Origin: JAZKBN01 sp040388605
GTDB taxonomy: Bacteria > Bacteroidota > Bacteroidia > Cytophagales > Flexibacteraceae
NCBI GenBank assembly: GCA_040388605.1
Contig: JAZKBN010000070.1
Span: 1-22,617, forward strand
Length of the DNA stretch: 22,617 nucleotides
Direction: 5' to 3'
Of the stretch, positions 15,626 through 22,617 are shown in pieces; within the stretch, counting starts at the first letter, position 1, and each line of letters begins with the position of its first letter. Under the pieces are notes generated by a model. That model was given only the letters and a program-made list of their open reading frames with translations, ran no database searches and had not been told where the DNA came from. Made by a program: the position numbers and the translations under genes.

Positions 15626-18600
15626 ATGACTTCAAACTTTACCGCTTTGTGGAAACGCTTTTATTCGCTTCCCGGCCATTCGGTTAGTTCAGCAATAAAG
15701 TCGGCGCCACATTTTTGTGCGGCAGCCGCTTTGTTTTTTTTAGCAACCGGGTCTGCGTTTGCGCAGCCTGCCGTACCTACAATTACAATAGGGGGCAGCA
15801 ACAGCAGCCCTGTAATTTGCAGCGGCGAAAGCCGTACCCTGACAGCCAGCTCTATAGCAGCAAACTCAGGCAATATGCTTACTTTTCCATCTGAAGATAA
15901 CCTGCACGATACCAATGGTGTAGCCTTACCGCTTGTTGATTTTACAGGTTTCCAGGGTTTTACATTTGAAGCCTGGATTAAGCCTACTGCTTCATCTTTG
16001 GCAACCGTTCACTGGGCACGTGTTTTCAGTGTGCAGGGTACAGATCAGTTTAGTTTATTAATGCAGAACGGCGATGCTCAAAAAATTGGCACGCAGGGTT
16101 TTGTAGGTATAGCCTCTGATATTGTTTACCAACAAAACACATGGATGCACATTGCGCTTACCATTGACAGTCTTTTCGGTAAACTGTATATAGATGGTGT
16201 ACTTGTAAAAACCCAGCCCACCCCAAGGAACGGGGCAGGATATTGGAACTGGGGTAAAAAAATTGGCCAGACCCGCAGATTCTTCCTTGGCAAGCCTTCA
16301 CCGAATGAATTCGGGGTAAGCGGTTCGGCCCGCCCTTTTTGCGGCAGCATGGATGAAGTTCGCATCTGGAGCGTTGTTCGTACTCAACAGGAAATAGTTG
16401 ATAATTTCCATAGGGCAATTGACCAGGGTGCAGCCGGTTTGTTTATGTATTATAAAATGGATGAAACCGACGGTAAAGTTGTTCATGATGCTTCCGGAAA
16501 TAACTACCACGGCACGCTGTATAAGTTTTCTAATCCGCCGGTTCAAATGAACCCCTGGCAGACTTCGGAGGTAACCCCGTTTAATACTAATTCTGTTTTT
16601 TATCATTGGAGCGGTCCTGCCGGCACCCTCAGCGATACGCTTGGTGCAACTGTTACTGTTAGTCCTTCAACTGTAGGAACAAGTACTTATACTGTTATTG
16701 CCACTGATTTACAGGGAAATACATCTACCGGTAACCAAATTATTACAGTTACTTCTGAAGCTGCGCCCACCATTACCCCCGCTAATTACCGTGCCTGTGA
16801 AACTGCTGTAAACCTTACTGCAAGCGGAACAGGGCCCTGGATGTGGAGCACCGGGGAAACTACACAAAGCATACTGGCTACGCAAACCGGGAATTATTTT
16901 GTTTCCTCCGGCTCATGCTACTCACGAACTGCGCAAATAAGCCTGCGTGCAAATGACCTTTCAAGTCCTGTGGTAGGTTTTACTACAGGTTCAGCAAGTT
17001 TATGTATTGGCCAGAGCGCTGTATTAAATGTAACCGCGGCTAACCCCGGCGGTACCTCCGGCAGTGCGTTAAGGTTTAAATCTTCTACAGCTGGCGGAAA
17101 CTATGTTGAGCTTCCCTCAGATATAAATACCCGGATGACCAATGCTGTAACATGGGAAGGTTGGGTTAAACTATCAGCAGTGGATGCAGGGTATGTACCA
17201 TTGTTTTCATTTGGCTCTTCTGTGCACGGCCGTTCTGCTTTCGACAGCGGAAGCTATATAATGATGCGCGTTGAAACCGGTGGGCAATTAAGCTTTAAAG
17301 GCCTCCGCAGGAGCAATAACAATGGTTATAACCAGGATAATATTCTGCCGACCGGAACCCGCTTTACTGCAAATTCCTGGACACATATTGCTTTAGTGCT
17401 TGATGGCACACGTATGTACGTTTATTTTAACGGCACTTTAGCCTATTCAACCGGCAAAAGTGTATTGCCTTACATGTTAGGTACAAATACCGGTGTTGAT
17501 AATTGGAATTTGCTGGGTCACAGCCTGTATGCAAATTCAGTAGGTACTGAGCCCGTTTTTAAAGGATGGATGGATGAGGTCCGTATTTGGAATACAGCTC
17601 GCAATGCCACACAAATCTCTGATAATTACAGGAAATCAATTGAAGCATCTGCACCTGGTTTGCTTGTTTATTACCAGTTTGATGAGGATACAACTTTTAC
17701 AGGTGCAGCAGTTACAAGCTCAACAGGCAGCAATAATGCCAATTTAAGCAGCAATTACCTGTTATACACAGCTCAACCCTATACAGGTTCTACCCTTAGC
17801 CCCTATTCCAGCATCAGGTACTTTTGGTCAAGCCCAACGAATCCTGATTTAGGATCAGGACCTTCTATAACAGTTAACCCGACAGAAACAACCACCTATA
17901 CCGTAACTGCCCGCAGTGTAGCCGGTTGCGACGCCGCTTCAACTCAGTTAATAACTGTATTTCCTGATATTGTGGTTATTAACCAGCCGGGCGAGGGAAC
18001 TTCATGTAACAATGGTAATGTTACCTTCACCGTAAATGCTACCGGGGTTTCATCATACAAATGGCAAAAAAGCACCGATGCAGGCGCAACCTGGACAGAT
18101 GTAATTGCTTCAACGCTTTATTCCGGTGAAACCACATCGTCGTTATTGCTTACAGCGCCTACAGATACTTTATTGGGTACCATTTACAGGGCATCTATGA
18201 TTGCCGGTTGCGGAACTGAGCAATTTACAGTTTCGGCACCTGTTAGTTTTGCTTCTTCAGGCCCTCCTGCAATCAGTTTAAGCAGCCTTTACGGCGATAC
18301 TATTTGCCCCGGCACTGCAGTGTTTTTTACAGCTGTGCCACAAAACACCGGAACTGATCCTGTTTTCGTATGGTCTGTTAACGGTATTCCTATAACCGGA
18401 AACAGCGGCGCCAGCTACAGAACCGACAGCCTGCGTAACGGAGACGTGGTTACAATCACCATGACTTCTAATGCACCCTGTGCCACCATTCCTACTGTTT
18501 CGGCATCAAGCGGGCGCTTTTATGTGCCGGCGTCAGGTCAGCTGCCTGGTTCAGTTACGCTAAGTAACAGCTCCGGCAATAGCCACCCTTGCCCGGGAAC

Positions 18601-19609
18601 AATTACATTCACTGCAAATGGCGTGAACGGAGGTCCTGCTGCTTTTTACCAATGGAAAGTGAACGGTCAAAGTGTCGGAACAGGAGAGAGAACCTATACT
18701 GCAGATTTTGCTGAGGGAGATTCAGTTGAAGTTTATATGGAATCATCGTTTGCCTGTGTTACGCCTTCATTATCAAGAAGCAAGTCCGCTAAAATTTGCA
18801 AATACCATGATTACCTGTGGGATAATTTTAAGGACGCCAGAAACGTAGGCTATTTCAATGTTTCGGGCAACATTTCAACAGGCTCAAACCCCGGCCCCTC
18901 AGTAGTTAATATGGCGCCGGTTGTTGGTATATATACCAGGTCTGCTATTCCTGTTGATGAGATAGTTTTCAATTGGAACAGGTACCTGGCAGATATTGAT
19001 AAGTACCTCAGCGGTGAAAATAAATTCAGCATGAAAATTTTCAGCCCGGTTGCTAATACCAAGCTTACATTAATACTGTTAGATACTGCCATTGCAACTG
19101 CAGGTAATTACCCGACTGGCAGATATGCTGAATTTGGGGCAACAGCTACCGGTGCCGCAAACAGCTGGCAGCAGGTAATCTTCGACCTGAATTCAAGGCC
19201 GGACAATGCCATAGGTATTGATAACGTAACACATGCGAGCTTAATGATTAACCCAAATCAACCCGGGCAAATAGCAGGAAACTACTACCTGGATGAAATT
19301 TACGGTCCACATTTCTCTCTTGTTAACGGCATCAGAAGCAAGCAGCTTTCATCCTCAGATTTACTCTTAAATCCTAACCCTGCAACAGATATTATTAACC
19401 TGCATTTCCCTAATAAAGGAGACAGGGAAGTAACTGTACAGCTTTGTGATATTAACGGCCGTACTGTAATCTCTCAAAATATTCAGGGCAGCAGCAACGG
19501 TATGGTAAATACCACCTTGCAAACCGATCTGTTGGCGCCCGGCCTTTATACCTGCCGTGTGATTACATCTAACGGAATAACTGTTAAGAAGGTTGTAATT
19601 AACAGGTAG
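15626..19609 (+). CDS. Large T9SS-secreted LamG/Ig-like repeat protein (paralogue 2)
   Basis: This 1327-residue secreted protein has the same architecture as the preceding gene. The open frame extends to TTG 15524, but ATG 15626 is used because it follows an A/C-rich leader (ATACCCATG) and leads into a signal with a core at about 30-46 (AAAALFFLATGSAFA, cut before Q). LamG domains lie at about 83-313 (ends MDEVRIWSV) and 480-720 (ends MDEVRIWNT), each between the halves of one Ig-like domain (VICSGESRTLTAS / FYHWSG; SLCIGQSAVLNVTA / YFWSSP). An intact Ig-like domain is at 380-440 (GPWMWSTGETTQSI). Further Ig-like domains follow at about 781-875, 880-968 and 972-1058. A WDNF-type module is at 1064-1231 (LWDNFKDAR, YPTGRYAEF, YYLDEIYGP), and the T9SS tail at about 1245-1327 (LNPNPATDIINL, DINGRTV, GLYTCRV). 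DNA similarity to the previous gene is visible in places (GGGCCCTGGAT at 12766 and 16832). The gap to the previous gene is 112 nt without a clear terminator, so the pair may share a transcript. Confidence 0.91.
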   Translation: MTSNFTALWKRFYSLPGHSVSSAIKSAPHFCAAAALFFLATGSAFAQPAVPTITIGGSNSSPVICSGESRTLTASSIAANSGNMLTFPSEDNLHDTNGVALPLVDFTGFQGFTFEAWIKPTASSLATVHWARVFSVQGTDQFSLLMQNGDAQKIGTQGFVGIASDIVYQQNTWMHIALTIDSLFGKLYIDGVLVKTQPTPRNGAGYWNWGKKIGQTRRFFLGKPSPNEFGVSGSARPFCGSMDEVRIWSVVRTQQEIVDNFHRAIDQGAAGLFMYYKMDETDGKVVHDASGNNYHGTLYKFSNPPVQMNPWQTSEVTPFNTNSVFYHWSGPAGTLSDTLGATVTVSPSTVGTSTYTVIATDLQGNTSTGNQIITVTSEAAPTITPANYRACETAVNLTASGTGPWMWSTGETTQSILATQTGNYFVSSGSCYSRTAQISLRANDLSSPVVGFTTGSASLCIGQSAVLNVTAANPGGTSGSALRFKSSTAGGNYVELPSDINTRMTNAVTWEGWVKLSAVDAGYVPLFSFGSSVHGRSAFDSGSYIMMRVETGGQLSFKGLRRSNNNGYNQDNILPTGTRFTANSWTHIALVLDGTRMYVYFNGTLAYSTGKSVLPYMLGTNTGVDNWNLLGHSLYANSVGTEPVFKGWMDEVRIWNTARNATQISDNYRKSIEASAPGLLVYYQFDEDTTFTGAAVTSSTGSNNANLSSNYLLYTAQPYTGSTLSPYSSIRYFWSSPTNPDLGSGPSITVNPTETTTYTVTARSVAGCDAASTQLITVFPDIVVINQPGEGTSCNNGNVTFTVNATGVSSYKWQKSTDAGATWTDVIASTLYSGETTSSLLLTAPTDTLLGTIYRASMIAGCGTEQFTVSAPVSFASSGPPAISLSSLYGDTICPGTAVFFTAVPQNTGTDPVFVWSVNGIPITGNSGASYRTDSLRNGDVVTITMTSNAPCATIPTVSASSGRFYVPASGQLPGSVTLSNSSGNSHPCPGTITFTANGVNGGPAAFYQWKVNGQSVGTGERTYTADFAEGDSVEVYMESSFACVTPSLSRSKSAKICKYHDYLWDNFKDARNVGYFNVSGNISTGSNPGPSVVNMAPVVGIYTRSAIPVDEIVFNWNRYLADIDKYLSGENKFSMKIFSPVANTKLTLILLDTAIATAGNYPTGRYAEFGATATGAANSWQQVIFDLNSRPDNAIGIDNVTHASLMINPNQPGQIAGNYYLDEIYGPHFSLVNGIRSKQLSSSDLLLNPNPATDIINLHFPNKGDREVTVQLCDINGRTVISQNIQGSSNGMVNTTLQTDLLAPGLYTCRVITSNGITVKKVVINR
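15776..16753 (+). repeat. Nested Ig-LamG-Ig unit, paralogue 2, copy 1
   Basis: The Ig N-half is PTITIGG...VICSGESRTLTAS, followed by LamG from GNMLTFPS to about 16564, then the Ig C-half FYHWSGPAG...TVTVSPSTVGTSTYTV. This LamG is the most divergent of the four in the two complete paralogues. Confidence 0.72.
16967..17959 (+). repeat. Nested Ig-LamG-Ig unit, paralogue 2, copy 2
   Basis: The Ig N-half is VVGFTTGSASLCIGQSAVLN, followed by LamG from ALRFKSS to about 17785, then the Ig C-half YFWSSPTNPDL...ITVNPTETTTYTV...AGC. Confidence 0.75.
18815..19318 (+). repeat. WDNF-type module in paralogue 2
   Basis: Single module copy: LWDNFKDARNVGYFN, VGIYTRS, FSMKIFSP, YPTGRYAEF, NSWQQVIF, NYYLDEIYGP. 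It lies between the last Ig-like domain and the T9SS tail, as in paralogue 1. Confidence 0.82.
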
Positions 19610-19637
19610 TATCCTGTAAAAATTCAAATCGTAAGAC

Positions 19638-19674
19638 TGTACTCCCTGATTTATCTTTCGGGGTACAGGCTTTT
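19638..19674 (+). terminator. Probable intrinsic terminator after paralogue 2
   Basis: TGTACTCCC (19638-19646) pairs with GGGGTACA (19660-19667), with one bulged T in the left arm; a TTTT run follows at 19671-19674. It lies 28 nt after the stop. The stem can extend outward imperfectly (GTAAGAC with GGCTTTTAC). Confidence 0.6.
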
Positions 19675-19717
19675 ACGGCTTTGCTGCCTGCATAGTTTTA
19701 TTCAGGCTGTCTATACC

Positions 19718-19727
19718 NNNNNNNNNN
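19718..19727. other. Assembly gap (ten N)
   Basis: Ten N in a row mark a scaffold join between two contigs. The true distance and any missing sequence are unknown. The gap lies between two repeat-rich paralogous genes, a usual place for assemblies to break. Confidence 0.98.
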
Positions 19728-20317
19728 ATATTTAGTATAATAAACTGATTTACAGTTATTTAAATTTTGAATTGCTTTGTTAAATCTGGACTGTAGCCCG
19801 ACTTGGCAAACGTATTTAATTTTAAATGATTAGTAAACTATGATTTCTTACTCTTGAGTTGTAATGGTATTAACAGTTACTATAGCTCAGCTGTAGGTAT
19901 TTACCTTCAACACCCTCACTGAAATTAATTACCCGTACATATTCTGTTTTATTACTGCCTGCATCTTTAATGCAGGCCGACACCAATTTAACTCAAATCA
20001 GTAAAAGTACATTTCGGCTTTATTATCCTGAAATTGTATATAGACACCAACATTACCCATTACCGCTTACATTCCGCTTTAGTGCAATAATTCGCTTCCC
20101 GGAGAAAACCCTTTACCAAATCATCTAACCCGGTTAATGCCGGAAATTCGGGATACGCTGCTGCTGTAAATTTATGGCTGCAGCTTTTGGCGCTTTATTG
20201 ATTTTACCAACTGTAAAGTTGGCAAACCACCAGGTTTAATTGCTTAGTACCATTATGCAGCACACCCCTGCAGACGTGAAATTCTTAACAACCAATCCAC
20301 AATTCACCATCCTAACC
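19728..20317. other. Long non-coding leader region before the fourth secreted-protein gene
   Basis: These 590 bp hold no convincing gene. Two hairpins are visible: GCCTGCAT / ATGCAGGC around CTTTA (19957-19977), and CCAACT / AGTTGG around GTAA (20207-20222), which extends to 20203-20226 with one mismatch. No T-tract follows either. The stretch should contain the promoter of the gene at 20318, but no clear promoter elements were recognised. Confidence 0.5.
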
Positions 20318-22617
20318 ATGAAACTAACGTTTCCTCCACACCTCAACCGGGTTACGAGAAGTTGGTTCTGGCGCACTCTTGCAAAAACATCTCCCGGAAA
20401 AGGGACGTTTGCAATGATTGCCGCCTTAGCCTTCCTCAGTATTCCGGCTTTTGCACAACCAACTGCGCCTACGGTATCGGCAGCTCAGGGAACCACGGTT
20501 TGTTCCGGCGGAGCAACCACCTTAACAGCTTCCGGCTCCGTTGCGAGTACTGCAGGTAAAGCACTGCAGATGGCTACTGCCGGAGCAGCTTCCAATACCG
20601 GTAATTACCTGAGCTACGGAACCGGTATGATTACATCCGCATCTACAGGATTTACAGCTGAGGGTTGGTTTTACCCGACTTCCTATGTTGGGGTATCTTA
20701 CGTAAGAGCATTTACTTTCGGTATTCCAAGGGCAGATAACCTTGACCGAATGGAGCTTTTCATAGACAATGCCACTACTGACGGTCAAATTTACTTCGAA
20801 GTTTATACACCTACAGGTACACCGGCAGCAAATGGTATGGCTGTAAGCAGGAACGTTCCCGGCCTGACTTCTGTAAAAGTTCCCCTGAATGCATGGATTC
20901 ACTTAACCCTTGCAGTTGGAACCGACAGCACTGTAATTTATGTTAACGGCGTTTACGCCGCATCACGTGCAGGTTTCAATGTTGGTGCCTTAGGTAATAT
21001 CACCCGCAGCAACACCGGTTTCTCAAATTATTTTACTGATACCCAAACCGGTTTCAAAGGCAACGTTGACGAGGTTCGCTTCTGGAACTACCGCAGGTCG
21101 AATGCAGAAGTACTGGCTAACTACAAGAAAACATTAGCCCCGAATTCTACCGGACTTCTTGCCAACTACCATTTTGATCAATCATCAGGCAGCACTGTTG
21201 CCAATGCTGTAACCAATACCACAGCTGTAGGAGCTGCAACTATTGTAAATACAACGGGTACCGGTTTTGTGGCCAGTACTATTTCAGGTTATTCAAACCC
21301 ATACCCTACATATAACTGGTCACCTTCAACAGGCTTAAGCGCGACTACCGGAACTTCGGTAACAGCCAGCCCAACATCAAACACTACTTACAGTGCTACT
21401 GCTGATGACGGAAACGGCGTAAGCTCAGCTGCCGGAACTATAGCTATTACAGCATCTGCCACTGCGGCGCCTACAATTACCCCTTCCTCTTATACTGCAT
21501 GCGCCTCTCAGGTTGTGCTTACGGCAAGCGGAAGCGGCCCATGGCTTTGGAGCGCTAACGCCGGAAGTGCAACAACGCAGAGCGTTACTGTAACTTCCAG
21601 CGGTAATTACTACGTAACTACAGGCAGCTGCGCGTCAACAGTTGTGCCGGTAACGCTTACAACATCTAATGTAACCGTACCAACTATTGCTGTTACAGGC
21701 AGCGGAACCACATTCTGTACCGGTACCGGTACCACAACGCTTACGGCATCGGCCTTAAGTGCAGGTGTGGGCGGTTCGGCAGGTAACATGCTTTTCTTTG
21801 CTAATCCGGGTCAGGCAACCACCACTACAAACAATGATGTAAGCCTGCCGACTACCTTTCATAATAATTTTACCTCTGCATTTACATTTGAAGGATATAT
21901 AAGGCCAAGTACCCTTAGCCACTATCAAAATGTAATTACATTGGGAACCAGCAACGATCAATTGCTGACCAACGGTAAATACCTTGTTTTGAGAATCAAC
22001 ACCGATGGTTCAGTACACATGCTTGACAGGGTTAGCGGAGCAGGTAATGCTACTGATATTACACTTGCGGCTGCCGGAACCATAGTTTCCGGCACCATGT
22101 ACCATATGGCATTAACATTGGACGGAGCCAATATGAAGCTATATATTAACGGCAATACCACACCTGTATATAATGCTGCATTTACCAAGCTCCCAAATCA
22201 GACCAACGGCCTTACCAACGGTTTAAACTCACTTGGCAGAAGCCTCTATAACTATAACGACGGAGAGTTCAATTACCAGGGTTATATGGATGAAGTTCGT
22301 TTTTGGACTTCGGCACGTACTGCTTCGGAAATTAATGCCAATTACAATAAAGTAGTTGCCGTACCTGCTTCAGGTCTTATAGCTTACTACAGGTTCGATA
22401 AACCTACATCGACCACATCTGCTTCAACCAATGCAAGGGTTGTAATCAGCGAAACCGGTTCTAACGACGGTACAATGAACACTGTATTCTATAACGCAAG
22501 CAATACGAACCCTTACGTAGCATCAAGCGTGGCAGGTTTCGAGAATATTACTTATGTATGGAGCACACCTTCTAACAGCAGCCTTGCAACCACAGCTGCA
22601 ATAACTGTTAGCCCAAC
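20318..22617 (+). CDS. Large secreted LamG/Ig-like repeat protein (paralogue 3), 3' end outside the window
   Basis: An open frame of 766 codons plus two bases starts at ATG 20318 and runs off the window without a stop. An in-frame ATG at 20255 exists, but 20318 follows an A/C-rich leader (ATCCTAACC) and leads into a signal with a long basic n-region (about 30 residues) and a core at 31-46 (FAMIAALAFLSIPAFA, cut before Q). LamG domains lie at about 80-320 (ends VDEVRFWN) and 488-735 (ends MDEVRFWT). Each sits between the halves of one Ig-like domain (TVCSGGATTLTAS / YNWSPS; TFCTGTGTTTLTAS / YVWSTP). An intact Ig-like domain is at 385-446 (GPWLWSANAGSATTQSV). This matches the first half of the two preceding paralogues, so a WDNF module and a T9SS tail are expected beyond the window, though not seen. 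It is separated from paralogue 2 by a scaffold gap, so direct adjacency is not certain. Confidence 0.9.
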   Translation, partial: MKLTFPPHLNRVTRSWFWRTLAKTSPGKGTFAMIAALAFLSIPAFAQPTAPTVSAAQGTTVCSGGATTLTASGSVASTAGKALQMATAGAASNTGNYLSYGTGMITSASTGFTAEGWFYPTSYVGVSYVRAFTFGIPRADNLDRMELFIDNATTDGQIYFEVYTPTGTPAANGMAVSRNVPGLTSVKVPLNAWIHLTLAVGTDSTVIYVNGVYAASRAGFNVGALGNITRSNTGFSNYFTDTQTGFKGNVDEVRFWNYRRSNAEVLANYKKTLAPNSTGLLANYHFDQSSGSTVANAVTNTTAVGAATIVNTTGTGFVASTISGYSNPYPTYNWSPSTGLSATTGTSVTASPTSNTTYSATADDGNGVSSAAGTIAITASATAAPTITPSSYTACASQVVLTASGSGPWLWSANAGSATTQSVTVTSSGNYYVTTGSCASTVVPVTLTTSNVTVPTIAVTGSGTTFCTGTGTTTLTASALSAGVGGSAGNMLFFANPGQATTTTNNDVSLPTTFHNNFTSAFTFEGYIRPSTLSHYQNVITLGTSNDQLLTNGKYLVLRINTDGSVHMLDRVSGAGNATDITLAAAGTIVSGTMYHMALTLDGANMKLYINGNTTPVYNAAFTKLPNQTNGLTNGLNSLGRSLYNYNDGEFNYQGYMDEVRFWTSARTASEINANYNKVVAVPASGLIAYYRFDKPTSTTSASTNARVVISETGSNDGTMNTVFYNASNTNPYVASSVAGFENITYVWSTPSNSSLATTAAITVSP
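20468..21457 (+). repeat. Nested Ig-LamG-Ig unit, paralogue 3, copy 1
   Basis: The Ig N-half is PTVSAAQGTTVCSGGATTLT, followed by LamG from ALQMATAG to about 21270, then the Ig C-half YNWSPSTGL...SVTASPTSNTTYSATA. Confidence 0.72.
21680..22617 (+). repeat. Nested Ig-LamG-Ig unit, paralogue 3, copy 2 (cut by window end)
   Basis: The Ig N-half is PTIAVTGSGTTFCTGTGTTT, followed by LamG from GNMLFFAN to about 22520, then the start of the Ig C-half YVWSTPSNS...ITVSP, which reaches the end of the window. Confidence 0.72.

Noticed and set aside
11683..17959. Reading the repeats as a CRISPR or short DNA repeat array
   Set aside because: The repetition is at protein-domain level with unit sizes near 1 kb inside intact reading frames; there are no short identical repeats with spacers.
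20362..20559. 65-codon plus-strand frame near the start of paralogue 3
   Set aside because: It overlaps the signal peptide and first Ig segment of the real gene in another frame and has no independent start context.
20522..20902. Cys-rich 126-codon open frame on the minus strand
   Set aside because: It is antisense to the well supported LamG/Ig gene starting at 20318; the Cys come from reverse reading of Ala/Thr-rich codons.

Overview
The window looks like a scaffold from a member of the Bacteroidota. Three large proteins carry complete C-terminal Por-secretion (type IX secretion, T9SS) sorting domains. Many exported proteins are SPII lipoproteins. Start codons are preceded by A/C-rich leaders without a Shine-Dalgarno sequence, and LamG/Ig-like 'SPTTTTTYTV' repeat proteins of this phylum are present. 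I cannot name the genus. A run of ten N at 19718-19727 shows that two contigs were joined here.

Layout. (1) 203-5945, plus strand: a compact tripartite RND efflux operon made of a periplasmic adaptor lipoprotein, an AcrB/HAE1-type pump and a NodT-like outer-membrane channel lipoprotein. It ends at a strong intrinsic terminator. No regulator gene is visible. A direct repeat of TAATGCAT lies upstream. (2) 6147-8901, minus strand, convergent with the pump: an SCO/SenC-like thiol/copper protein, a di-haem MauG/MbnH-like cytochrome c peroxidase and an MbnP-family copper protein, in transcription order mbnP-like, mbnH-like, sco-like. A perfect 24-bp palindrome lies between the mbnP-like and mbnH-like genes. 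(3) 9261-22617, plus strand: four large secreted proteins. The first (630 aa) is three tandem copies of an approximately 165-residue module plus a T9SS tail. The second and third (1373 and 1327 aa) are paralogues with two LamG domains, several Ig-like domains, one copy of the same module and a T9SS tail. The fourth begins at 20318, has the same architecture and runs off the window after 766 codons.

How the parts work together. The pump genes form one translation unit (12-nt gap, then an 8-nt overlap). The three minus-strand genes form a plausible copper-handling unit: MbnH-type enzymes oxidise a tryptophan of their MbnP partner to kynurenine, which allows copper binding, and SCO proteins handle copper or thiols in the same compartment. 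The T9SS proteins are probably displayed on or released from the outer surface. Their ligand cannot be read from sequence.

Most interesting points: in all six LamG domains of region 3 the LamG appears to be inserted inside an Ig-like domain rather than placed beside it; a recurring, apparently unnamed WDNF...PTGRH...YFDE module occurs five times in three adjacent proteins; and the 24-bp palindrome sits inside the copper cluster. No tRNA, rRNA, CRISPR array or transposase was recognised.
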